Below are positions 1-8,241 of a stretch of 34,036 nucleotides of DNA, piece after piece (position 1 is the first letter of the stretch; each line of letters begins with the position of its first letter). The stretch is from Bacteroidota bacterium (GTDB taxonomy: Bacteria > Bacteroidota > Bacteroidia > Flavobacteriales > Flavobacteriaceae), in contig JAEWCF010000078.1 in assembly GCA_023390775.1 (NCBI GenBank), positions 1 to 34,036 of the forward strand, read 5' to 3'. Both the position numbers and the translations under genes were made by a program. The notes beneath the pieces are model-generated. The model worked only from the letters and a program-made list of their open reading frames with translations, made no database searches and was not told the DNA's origin.

Positions 1-1
1 A

Positions 2-544
2 TTCGCCGCGCAAGGTTTCTCCGCTTTTGAAATAAAAGAGGCCGATGAGGGCAAGGTCCGAAATGAAATCCTTGGGTTTCTCTACAAAGTCCACGATACG
101 GTTGTTGCCGTCCAATTGCACGACTCCGAAAGCCGAGGGATCGTCCACCTGCTTGACCCAGATCACACTGTCGGCGGCCGTATCGAGCGTAAAGTCGGCA
201 CGAAAGAGTGTATCGGCGTAAGCCACGACGATCGGTCCCGTCATGGACTCTTTCGCGCACATGATCGCATGCGCGGTGCCGAGAGCCTCGGTCTGGTAAT
301 AAATGGTGCCGCGCGAACCAAGCTTTTCTGCAATGGCGACGAGATCTTTCTCGACCTGAGGGCCAAAATCCGGATGGATGATAAAGGCGATTTCCTCTAC
401 CGGCTGGTTGATGACCCCGGCGATATCTTCCACCAGGCGGTGCACGATGGGCTTTCCGGCAATCGGGATCAGGGGTTTTGGAACGGTCAGGGTGTGTGGG
501 CGAAGGCGCGAGCCGCGGCCGGCCATGGGAACGATTATTTTCAT
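2..544 (-). CDS. Sugar-phosphate nucleotidyltransferase, 3' end outside window
   Basis: Reading the minus strand from an ATG at 544 gives 181 open codons up to the window edge, starting MKIIVPMAGRGSRLRPHT. This is the NTP-binding signature of the glucose-1-phosphate thymidylyltransferase/uridylyltransferase family. It is followed by KPLIPIAGKPI (about residues 23-33), the nucleotide-contacting QTEALGTAHAI near residue 90, YADTLF near 110 (where the metal-binding Asp is expected) and VEKP near 155. The family joins a sugar 1-phosphate to an NTP to give an activated NDP-sugar in the cytoplasm. The exact sugar and nucleotide cannot be told from this half. It lies downstream of dut and the flippase in the same direction, separated from dut by two heptamer-repeat arrays, one of which touches its start codon. 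The C-terminal half, possibly with a hexapeptide domain, is missing. Confidence 0.85.
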   Translation of the reverse strand, partial: MKIIVPMAGRGSRLRPHTLTVPKPLIPIAGKPIVHRLVEDIAGVINQPVEEIAFIIHPDFGPQVEKDLVAIAEKLGSRGTIYYQTEALGTAHAIMCAKESMTGPIVVAYADTLFRADFTLDTAADSVIWVKQVDDPSAFGVVQLDGNNRIVDFVEKPKDFISDLALIGLFYFKSGETLRGE

Positions 545-578
545 GTCGAATGTCGAATGTCGAACGTCCAATGACTAA
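544..578. repeat. Degenerate 7-base tandem array, five units
   Basis: On the plus strand the units are TGTCGAA, TGTCGAA, TGTCGAA, CGTCCAA, TGACTAA. The period is exactly seven with substitutions but no indels. The array starts at the first base of the nucleotidyltransferase start codon (minus strand) and so forms the whole proximal leader of that gene. Confidence 0.8.
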
Positions 579-592
579 CGAGCCGTTCTGAC

Positions 593-624
593 ATTATTAA
601 TTATTAATTATTAACTATTAATTG
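593..624. repeat. Second 7-base tandem array, A+T rich, overlapping the dut stop
   Basis: The units are ATTATTA, ATTATTA, ATTATTA, ACTATTA, then a partial ATTG. The period is again seven. The fourth unit covers the dut stop codon (618-620), and the partial unit runs into the last codons of dut. It lies 14 bases from the array at 544-578 but has a different unit sequence. Confidence 0.8.
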
Positions 625-1052
625 ATTCCGGTGCTTCCAAATCCTCCCGCCCCACGTTTGGTTTCGGAGAGCGTTTCCACCTGTTCCCATTGCGCCTGCT
701 CGTGTTTGGCGATGACCAATTGGGCGACGCGTTCGCCATCTTCAACGACGAAAGGCTCATTGGATAAATTTACCAAAATTACCCCGATTTCGCCGCGATA
801 ATCGGCGTCTACGGTTCCGGGAGAATTGAGCACCGTTACACCTTTTTTTGCGGCCAGGCCACTTCTGGGACGAACCTGGGCTTCGACGCCCTCAGGCAGT
901 TCGATGTAAAGGCCGGTCGGGATGATGGCGCGGCCAAGCGGCTCCAGCGTCACGGGGGCGTCGAGATTTGCGCGCAGGTCCATTCCGGCGGCGTGCGGCG
1001 TCTCGTAATTGGGCAAGGCGTGTTTGGACTTGCTGATGATTTTTACTTTCAT
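618..1052 (-). CDS. dut: dUTP diphosphatase (dUTPase)
   Basis: The protein is 144 residues, the usual size of a homotrimeric dUTPase. The enzyme hydrolyses dUTP to dUMP and pyrophosphate, keeping uracil out of DNA and supplying dUMP for thymidylate synthesis. All five family motifs are present in order: AGMDLRA (22-28), RSGLA (63-67), GTVDADYRGEIGV (79-91, with the uridine-binding loop), GERVAQL (106-112) and the Gly-rich C-terminal arm RGAGGFGSTG (133-142). The ATG at 1052 overlaps the stop of the upstream flippase in an ATGA arrangement (1049-1052), so the two are probably translationally coupled. A longer in-frame reading upstream lies inside the flippase gene and is not used. Confidence 0.97.
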   Translation of the reverse strand: MKVKIISKSKHALPNYETPHAAGMDLRANLDAPVTLEPLGRAIIPTGLYIELPEGVEAQVRPRSGLAAKKGVTVLNSPGTVDADYRGEIGVILVNLSNEPFVVEDGERVAQLVIAKHEQAQWEQVETLSETKRGAGGFGSTGIN

Positions 1053-2524
1053 GTTTTTCTGCGGGCGATTCGGCCCAAAGTGTCTTTTTCGTTGTAATAT
1101 ACAAAACCCAGGAATCCCAGCAAAAGGGCGATGCCGATGGCGAGATTTCCGCGGAAGAGGTAAAAGGAAAGGGCCGCAAATCCTAATGATACTGCCAGGT
1201 AACCCGCAATTTTCGGGATGTCGTACGGGATCGGGTAATATTTTTCGCCGAGTTTCCACGAGATGAGCATCATGGCCCCGTATGCGGCAAGGGTTGCCAC
1301 CGCTGACCCGTAATAACTCCAGATGGGGATCAGCAGGAAATTCAACAGCAAAGTCACCGCAGCACCAACCAGCGAGATGTAGGCGCCCATTTTGGTTCTG
1401 TCGGTGAGCTTGTACCAAATCGAGAGGTTGGTGTAGATGCCCAGAAAAAGGTTCGCGAGCACGATCAGGGGGACGACTTTCATCGCCTCCCAATACGCCT
1501 GGTTTGGAAGCAGTACCAACTTGATAACATCGGCAAAGACGATGACGCCCAGCAGGATCACCGAGCCGAATATGACAAAATATTTCGTGATCACGGCATA
1601 GGTCTGCGGAGCCTTTTCATTGCCGGAATGGCTGAAGAAGAAAGGTTCGATGCCCAGCCTGAAAGCCGTGGCGAAAAGCGTCATGAACAACGCGATCTTG
1701 TAACACGCCGAATAGGCGCCTGTCTCCGATTTGGCGATGTCTGCGGGAAGCAGCTTCTCGAGCAGGATCTTGTCGAAATGTTCGTTGATCGCAAAAGCGA
1801 CGCCTGCCAGGAGCACCGGTAATGCATAGGCGAGCATCCGGTTCCAAAGCGCTCGGTCAAAATCCCACTTCATCCTGAAATAACCGGGCAAAAGAAATAT
1901 AAAAGTCGCCAGGCTGGCCACGAGGTTCGCCACAAAAATATAACCGACCTGGAAGTCGCGGATGTAGATCGCATCGGCCCACGCGTAGGTTTCGGCCAGA
2001 CCGGGAAGCATCAAAAGAAAGAAGACGTTAAGCAAGAGATTAAGCCCAACGTTGCCAATCTTGATTCCAGCGTAGAGCATTGGCCGGCCTTCTGCCCGCA
2101 ATCGGGAAAAAGGAATGATCACCAACGCGTCGAGTGCGATAATGAAAATGGACAAAATGATATACCGCACATCCATGTTCGCGCCATCGGCAAGGTAATG
2201 TCGGCCCAACAACGCCATTAAAGTAAAAATGAGCGTGGTGGCAAGGATGGATATCGTGGAGGTCGAAATGACCCTCGGCCTGTCATCGGAACCATGGTAA
2301 AACCTGAAGAATGCGGTTTCCATTCCGTAGGAGAGCAGCACGTTGAAAAAGACCATCCATGCAAATAGGATCGAGACCTCGCCGTATTCCTCGCGCGGAA
2401 GCACGCCCGGGCTCGTGTAGAGCGGCACCAGGATGAAACTGAGCATTCGCGGAACCACGGTGGCGATCCCGTAAATGGCGGTTTGCTTGAAGAGATTTTT
2501 GTACAAAACGGCTGGTTTGGGCAA
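1049..2524 (-). CDS. Polysaccharide flippase (Wzx/MATE-like oligosaccharide transporter)
   Basis: This 491-residue protein is almost wholly hydrophobic, with about 12-14 predicted membrane helices. Its N-terminal pattern (NLFKQTAIYGIATVVPRMLSF) is typical of polysaccharide biosynthesis flippases, which move lipid-linked glycans across the inner membrane. The first possible start is TTG at 2524; a second TTG at 2506 would remove six residues and fit homologues that start close to the YKNLFKQ segment. No ATG lies near, so the start is uncertain. It overlaps dut by four bases and follows the GNAT gene by 23 bases. Its substrate is unknown; a second, distinct flippase is encoded at 29840-31105. 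Confidence 0.85.
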   Translation of the reverse strand: MPKPAVLYKNLFKQTAIYGIATVVPRMLSFILVPLYTSPGVLPREEYGEVSILFAWMVFFNVLLSYGMETAFFRFYHGSDDRPRVISTSTISILATTLIFTLMALLGRHYLADGANMDVRYIILSIFIIALDALVIIPFSRLRAEGRPMLYAGIKIGNVGLNLLLNVFFLLMLPGLAETYAWADAIYIRDFQVGYIFVANLVASLATFIFLLPGYFRMKWDFDRALWNRMLAYALPVLLAGVAFAINEHFDKILLEKLLPADIAKSETGAYSACYKIALFMTLFATAFRLGIEPFFFSHSGNEKAPQTYAVITKYFVIFGSVILLGVIVFADVIKLVLLPNQAYWEAMKVVPLIVLANLFLGIYTNLSIWYKLTDRTKMGAYISLVGAAVTLLLNFLLIPIWSYYGSAVATLAAYGAMMLISWKLGEKYYPIPYDIPKIAGYLAVSLGFAALSFYLFRGNLAIGIALLLGFLGFVYYNEKDTLGRIARRKT

Positions 2525-2547
2525 ATGTAACCATTTCCCCGTTTACG

Positions 2548-2988
2548 TCAGGTCAAACCTTCCTCGGCCAAAATCTTGACGAAATGGAATCCTTTGGGGC
2601 CATAGCCTTGGTTGTAGTAGAAACGATGCGCCGCAAAATTGTGCGTGTAGGCATCCAGGACAATGTTAGTGCAGTCCAGTTTCAAGGCCAGCTCCTCGCA
2701 GTAGTCGCAGATCATCTTCCCAACGCCTTGTGACCGGTATTCCGGCGCAACGATAAAATTGTCCAGTTCCAGATAAGGCCCCGACCACAACTTGACATTG
2801 TGCCAGACACCCGTGAGCCCGACGCATTTCCCTTGGTCATAGGCCGCAACCTGGCGATAGCCGTGAGGAATCATGCGGTTCAGGTAACGCTCATATTTCT
2901 TGCCGTCGAGTTTGGGATACATGTACTGCAGGACCGGAAGTTCGGCCAGCATTTGGTCAAGGGTCAGAAGTTCGCGAATTTCCATCAT
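2548..2988 (-). CDS. GNAT family N-acetyltransferase
   Basis: The protein is 146 residues, a single GNAT domain. The acetyl-CoA pyrophosphate-binding motif A is visible as IVAPEYRSQGVGKMICDYCE (about residues 75-95; the Arg/Gln-x-x-Gly-x-Gly core is RSQGVGK), and the C-terminal segment TNIVLDAYTHNFAAHRFYYN is the usual motif B region. The family transfers an acetyl group from acetyl-CoA to an amine of a small molecule or protein; the substrate cannot be inferred. The start codon follows directly after the U-tract of the atp operon terminator, so it has no room for its own promoter and would depend on read-through. A second ATG is the next codon. Confidence 0.88.
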   Translation of the reverse strand: MMEIRELLTLDQMLAELPVLQYMYPKLDGKKYERYLNRMIPHGYRQVAAYDQGKCVGLTGVWHNVKLWSGPYLELDNFIVAPEYRSQGVGKMICDYCEELALKLDCTNIVLDAYTHNFAAHRFYYNQGYGPKGFHFVKILAEEGLT

Positions 2989-3014
2989 AAAAAAAGCCGG
3001 CTAAAAACCGGCTT
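2989..3014 (-). terminator. Rho-independent terminator of the atp operon
   Basis: On the minus strand a 7-bp stem AAGCCGG/CCGGCTT (arms 3008-3014 and 2994-3000), loop of seven bases, is followed by a run of seven T (2995-2989). It begins six bases past the atpG stop. The T-run ends exactly at the GNAT start codon. Confidence 0.9.
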
Positions 3015-3020
3015 GTCTGT

Positions 3021-3881
3021 TTATCCGTTGAGGGCTTCGGCGCCGCCAACAATCTCGAGGATCTCGTTGGTAATGGCGGCCTGGCGCGCCTTGTTGTACG
3101 TAAGCTTGAGCTGGTTCCGAAGCGCCGTGGCGTTATCGGTCGCTTTGTGCATCGCGGTCATACGCGCCCCGTGCTCCGAAGCGAACGAGTCGCGAACGGC
3201 CTTGTAGAGCTGGGTCTTGAGCATCTTCGGGATCAGCGTCAGGACGATTTCTTCTTTCGATGGTTCAAAAATGTAATCGACTGAGGTCACCGCCTCGCCT
3301 TTTACGGGAGCAAGCGGCAGGAACTGTTCGGCCTTGATGATCTGGGTCGCGGCATTCTTGAACTGGTTGTACACCAGGACGATGCGGTCGTACTTGCCTT
3401 CCTTGAACATGGCGACAAGTTCATCGGCGACGATGGAAACATTGTCAAACGTCAGGTTGTCAAACACTCCGTTGTTATTTGAAACCACGCGGCCGGTCTT
3501 CTTCAGGATATCGTTACCCTTTTTACCCACCGTCACATAATCCACTTTTTTGCCTGCGTATTCGTTCTCGGTAAGCCTGCGGGCTTCCTTGACAATATTC
3601 GAGTTGAACGCGCCACTAAGGCCTCGGTTTGAGGTAATGGCCACGATGAGTACGTTCTTCACCTCGCGCTGCGTCGTGAATTCTCCACCGGCATCGGCGT
3701 CAAGCGTCGACGAAAGGCTTTGCAGCAACTCGGTGAGCTTCTCGGCATAAGGCCTCATCGCGGTGATCGCGTCCTGCGCCTTCTTGAGCTTGGCCGCAGA
3801 AACCATCTTCATCGCAGATGTGATCTGCATCGTTGACGATACCGACGTGATCCTGTTGCGGATTTCCTTAAGGTTTGCCAT
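3021..3881 (-). CDS. atpG: F1Fo ATP synthase gamma subunit
   Basis: The protein is 286 residues, the normal length. It starts MANLKEIRNRITSVSSTMQITSAMKMVSAAKLKKAQ, the N-terminal helix of the central rotor stalk, and ends with the complementary helix (ARMTAMHKATDNATALRNQLKLTYNKARQAAITNEILEIVGGAEAL), which together form the coiled coil inside the alpha3beta3 head. The middle holds the Rossmann-like domain (VKNVLIVAITSNRGLSGAFNSNI). Gamma couples rotation of the c-ring to catalysis. It is the last gene of the atp run, 74 bases after atpA; that gap is filled by a heptamer-repeat inverted structure. A terminator follows. Confidence 0.97.
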   Translation of the reverse strand: MANLKEIRNRITSVSSTMQITSAMKMVSAAKLKKAQDAITAMRPYAEKLTELLQSLSSTLDADAGGEFTTQREVKNVLIVAITSNRGLSGAFNSNIVKEARRLTENEYAGKKVDYVTVGKKGNDILKKTGRVVSNNNGVFDNLTFDNVSIVADELVAMFKEGKYDRIVLVYNQFKNAATQIIKAEQFLPLAPVKGEAVTSVDYIFEPSKEEIVLTLIPKMLKTQLYKAVRDSFASEHGARMTAMHKATDNATALRNQLKLTYNKARQAAITNEILEIVGGAEALNG

Positions 3882-3890
3882 ATTTTTAGG

Positions 3891-3952
3891 GGTTAGTGGT
3901 TAGTGGCTGGTGATTAGGTTCCTCCTAGCCACGAGCCACTAAAAACTAGCAA
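3891..3952. repeat. 7-base tandem array with internal inversion (foldback) between atpA and atpG
   Basis: The left half has units GGTTAGT, GGTTAGT, GGCTGGT, GATTAGG (3891-3918). The right half has CTAGCCA, CGAGCCA, CTAAAAA, CTAGCAA (3925-3952), which is the same unit family in reverse complement. Segments 3893-3917 and 3925-3949 pair over 25 positions with about six mismatches, leaving a seven-base loop (3918-3924). The transcript between atpA and atpG could therefore form a long imperfect hairpin. Confidence 0.75.
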
Positions 3953-3955
3953 CAT

Positions 3956-5533
<1,578 letters not shown>

Positions 5534-5582
5534 AGTGAATGATTATAATTTTAACTTATATTTCCTTTAAACTTGTGATTCC

Positions 5583-6116
5583 CTAATTGGCAAACTCCCT
5601 TTTTAGGGTTTGCAATTTGCCCGAAATCGAGGCATTGTACTGATTGTCACCGATGCGGATGATAAACCCGCCGATGATCGACGGATCCACGATATTCTCG
5701 ATCACGATCTTCTTGTCTGAAAAAGAAAGGATCTTGTCCAAAACCTTTGACCGCAGGTCATCGGTCATGGGAACTGCGGTAGTGACGGTCGCGGTCTCAA
5801 AGCCGTTCATCTCCTCGTAAAGCTTCACATAGGAATCGGCGACGCCCTCGAGCAGCTCAAAACGCTTGTTTTCAAAAAGCAACCTGAAGAGGCTCTTGGT
5901 CACCTCATGGGCTTCGGGAAAGATCGCGACAAGTGCCTCCTGCTTGGCATCCACCGAAGTCGTTGGATCGGCAATGAAATCGCGAAGTTCGCCGCTTGAC
6001 GCTACGGTTTGGGCGATGTGCAGCATGTCATTATTGACTTCCGCAGCGGCCGCCTTTGTGCCCGCGAGGTCAAGAATGGACTTTGCATACCGAATCGCTG
6101 CCCTTGTGCCAGTCAT
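5583..6116 (-). CDS. atpH: F1Fo ATP synthase delta subunit
   Basis: The protein is 177 residues, the size of OSCP/delta. It starts MTGTRAAIRYAKSILDLA, the conserved first helix of this family, and ends with the signature region IVDPSIIGGFIIRIGDNQYNASISGKLQTLKREF (about 141-175), where the Gly-Gly-Phe and Asp are family hallmarks. Delta joins the top of F1 to the peripheral stalk b subunit. Its ATG is two bases downstream of the atpF stop codon, with one base between them, so the two are likely translationally coupled. Confidence 0.95.
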   Translation of the reverse strand: MTGTRAAIRYAKSILDLAGTKAAAAEVNNDMLHIAQTVASSGELRDFIADPTTSVDAKQEALVAIFPEAHEVTKSLFRLLFENKRFELLEGVADSYVKLYEEMNGFETATVTTAVPMTDDLRSKVLDKILSFSDKKIVIENIVDPSIIGGFIIRIGDNQYNASISGKLQTLKREFAN

Positions 6117-6117
6117 A

Positions 6118-6618
6118 TTAGTTGAGTTTTACGTCACCCAGCATCTTCTCAACGAGTTTTTCCTGGGCTTCCTTATTTGACAATTCGTCTTTCAAAAGTC
6201 TCTCGGCGATTTCCAGGGAAAGCGAAGATACCTGCGCCTTCATCTCGGCCATCGCGGCATTCTTCTCACTCTCGATGGCGGCCTTGGCCTGCTCGATCAT
6301 CTTGAGACCAGCCTCCTGCGCTTCATGCTTGGAATCGGCGATCATCTTCTCCTTCATCTCGCGCGCTTCCTTGAGCATCGCATCGCGCTCCATGCGGGCT
6401 TCCTGCAGGATGCGCTGATTGTCGGCCTGGAGGTTCTGCATTTCCTTGCGTGCGTTTTCGGCCGAAAGAAGTGCGTTGCGGATTCCTTCCTCACGGTCGT
6501 TGACCGCCTTCAGGATCGGTTTCCAGGCAAATTTGGCCAAAAGGAAAATCAGCAGGACAAAAATTATCGTCTGCCAGAAGAACAACCCGAACGAAAAATC
6601 ATTTACTAACTTTTCCAT
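6118..6618 (-). CDS. atpF: F1Fo ATP synthase b subunit
   Basis: The protein is 166 residues. One membrane helix (about residues 10-28, FGLFFWQTIIFVLLIFLLAK) is followed by the conserved FAWKPILKAVNDREEGI and then a long charged coiled coil rich in Ala, Glu, Lys and Met up to the C-terminus. This is the peripheral stalk (stator) that holds alpha3beta3 against the rotation of the c-ring. The gene is separated from atpE by 76 bases that contain a 12-bp stem hairpin, the only sizeable structured gap among the membrane-sector genes. Confidence 0.96.
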   Translation of the reverse strand: MEKLVNDFSFGLFFWQTIIFVLLIFLLAKFAWKPILKAVNDREEGIRNALLSAENARKEMQNLQADNQRILQEARMERDAMLKEAREMKEKMIADSKHEAQEAGLKMIEQAKAAIESEKNAAMAEMKAQVSSLSLEIAERLLKDELSNKEAQEKLVEKMLGDVKLN

Positions 6619-6653
6619 TTATATAGTGCTAGTGTTTTAATACGTTTTTAAAC

Positions 6654-6682
6654 AAAAGCTGCAACCAACCGTTACAGCTTTT
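6654..6682 (-). promoter_or_regulatory. Intercistronic RNA hairpin between atpE and atpF
   Basis: On the minus-strand transcript AAAAGCTGTAAC (6682-6671) pairs with GTTGCAGCTTTT (6665-6654) over 12 bp with one U-G wobble and a five-base loop. It starts 12 bases after the atpE stop. The sequence after it is GTTTAAAAACG, not a clean U-tract, so it looks like an mRNA stabiliser, processing site or partial terminator rather than a full terminator. It may allow more atpE than atpF mRNA. Confidence 0.6.
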
Positions 6683-6694
6683 TGTCTTGTTGGA

Positions 6695-6886
6695 TTATAC
6701 CGCGAAAAGCGCAGCGAACCCGATACCTTCAATAAGAGCGGCAGCGATAAGCATCGCAGTCTGGATCTTTCCGGTAGCTTCTGGCTGACGGGCGATAGCG
6801 TCCATTGCCGAACCACCGATGCGTCCGATACCGATACCAGCACCGATCACAACCAGTCCTGCTCCAACGATTTTAGGAATTTCCAT
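6695..6886 (-). CDS. atpE: F1Fo ATP synthase c subunit (rotor ring proteolipid)
   Basis: The protein is only 63 residues, at the short end for the family, and forms two membrane helices. Helix 1 has the Gly-rich packing motif GAGIGIGRIGG (about 15-25), the polar loop is ARQPE (32-36), and helix 2 carries the ion-binding carboxylate E53 in LIEGIGFAAL. The residue after E53 is Gly rather than Ser/Thr, and no helix-1 Gln of the sodium-binding set is evident, so proton coupling is expected. Several copies form the rotating ring. The gene follows atpB by 32 bases and is followed by a hairpin. Confidence 0.97.
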   Translation of the reverse strand: MEIPKIVGAGLVVIGAGIGIGRIGGSAMDAIARQPEATGKIQTAMLIAAALIEGIGFAALFAV

Positions 6887-6918
6887 ATAAAATGTATTAA
6901 AAATTAAACATTCAAATC

Positions 6919-8064
6919 TTAGTGGTGCGCCTCCTCGTGGTGGTGCTCCTCAACCGCCGAACCAAAATACAGGGCCGACAGCATCGTGAATATGTAGGCC
7001 TGCAACAGCGCTACCAGGATCTCGATGCACGAAATCGCGAAAGACAGCACGAATGAAAGGCTGCTTCCAAGCCAGTTTTTGAAAATAAAGATGAGCCCGA
7101 TGAGCGACATCAGTACGATGTGCCCCGCGAAAATGTTCGCATACAAACGGATCATGAGGGCAAAAGGCTTGATGATGACACCCAGCAATTCGATGGGCGC
7201 CAAAATGATCTTCATCGCAGTCGGCACTCCGGGCATCCAGAAAATGTGGCCCCAGTAATTCTTGTTGGCCGTAAAATTCGTGATCAGGAAGGTCATCAGC
7301 GCAAGACCGAAAGTAACGGCGATGTTACCGGTAACGTTGATTCCCAGCGGGGTCAACCCGAAAATGTTCAGGAACCAGACGAAAAAGAAAATCGTGAGCA
7401 GGTAGCCCATGTAGCGCCTGTAGTGCTTCTCACCGATGTTTGGAATTGCGATCTCATCGCGGACGTAGAGTACGATCGGCTCAAAAATCCTTGCGAATCC
7501 GGATGAAATACCCCCGTTTTTGGCAAACGATTTGGCAAGTCGGGTAAACAGGACAAACATCAGGATCGCCACGATAAACATCGTCAGCACGCCTTTGGTG
7601 ATCGAGAAATCGAGCGGCTTTTCGTTGCTTGGGTGATGCGGGTCGCCGATGAGCGTGCCGGCTGCATCGGTCTTGTAAATCTTTTCGTGGTGAAGCTTGT
7701 AGTAGTTTCCGTTTGATTCGGCTACCGCCTTACCGTGATCGAATTTTGAAGACGAGAAGACGTGCAGCCCGTTGTCCCAAAGAATGATCGGCAAAGGAAA
7801 CCCGTAATGTGCGCCTGTCTCCGAATCGCCAAAAAGCGTGAAATCGTGAGCATCCAGAACGTGGTGGTCGATGTGCGCGCGGATCTGCGATTTCAAATCG
7901 GCAGGCTCGGCGTGATCGGCAATGGCCTGGTTGACGTGTGCTTCAACATGGTTCGGGGCCTGGACGGCGTGGGTCGAATCGGCATGCGCGGCCTGTGCAA
8001 ATCCCGAAAAAGAGGCAAGGGAAACCGCGATAGTCAACAGGTGTTTTTTAAACGAAAAGAGCAT
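6919..8064 (-). CDS. atpB: F1Fo ATP synthase a subunit, with long extracytoplasmic N-terminus
   Basis: The protein is 381 residues, over 100 longer than E. coli subunit a. Residues 1-25 (MLFSFKKHLLTIAVSLASFSGFAQA) look like a cleavable signal peptide. Residues about 26-150 are hydrophilic and His-rich, and should lie in the periplasm. From about 157 the standard a-subunit fold begins; the essential half-channel arginine is R306 in MIRLYANIFAGH. The C-terminus is His/Glu-rich (VEEHHHEEAHH). The subunit forms the proton path against the c-ring. A strong promoter lies about 40 bases upstream of the start, so atpB probably heads the core operon. Confidence 0.95.
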   Translation of the reverse strand: MLFSFKKHLLTIAVSLASFSGFAQAAHADSTHAVQAPNHVEAHVNQAIADHAEPADLKSQIRAHIDHHVLDAHDFTLFGDSETGAHYGFPLPIILWDNGLHVFSSSKFDHGKAVAESNGNYYKLHHEKIYKTDAAGTLIGDPHHPSNEKPLDFSITKGVLTMFIVAILMFVLFTRLAKSFAKNGGISSGFARIFEPIVLYVRDEIAIPNIGEKHYRRYMGYLLTIFFFVWFLNIFGLTPLGINVTGNIAVTFGLALMTFLITNFTANKNYWGHIFWMPGVPTAMKIILAPIELLGVIIKPFALMIRLYANIFAGHIVLMSLIGLIFIFKNWLGSSLSFVLSFAISCIEILVALLQAYIFTMLSALYFGSAVEEHHHEEAHH

Positions 8065-8241
8065 ATGCTTCTATGTCTGGTTTTTACTCGTCTGAAATTC
8101 GGTGCAAAGGTACATTTTTTCTGCATTGTTCAAGAACTTTAATACAATTTTTTAAAGTGCTGTAATTCTGATTCATAAACCGCAATAAACAGCGCGGAAA
8201 GGGCCGTATTATTGCCAATTGTTAAATCTCAAACAGATTGT
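8065..8241 (-). other. Intergenic region upstream of atpB
   Basis: These 177 bases hold the atpB promoter at the atpB-proximal side. The remainder shows no gene, no clear terminator for the gene ending at 8242, and A+T-rich sequence typical of a Bacteroidota upstream region. Confidence 0.6.
8105..8133 (-). promoter_or_regulatory. Promoter of atpBEFHAG (Bacteroidota sigma-ABfr type)
   Basis: On the minus strand TTG (8133-8131) is followed after 18 bases by TACCTTTG (8112-8105), an exact match to the TAnnTTTG -7 element known in Bacteroidota, followed by C. Transcription should start near 8098, about 34 bases before the atpB ATG. It lets the core atp genes be transcribed apart from porW-bactofilin-atpZ upstream. 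Confidence 0.75.

Noticed and set aside
544..624. CRISPR-like array
   Set aside because: Units are seven bases with no spacers, and no cas gene is present.
6695..6886. Sodium-coupled c ring
   Set aside because: The residue after the carboxylate E53 is Gly and the known sodium ligand pattern is not evident, so a proton-coupled ring is the simpler reading.
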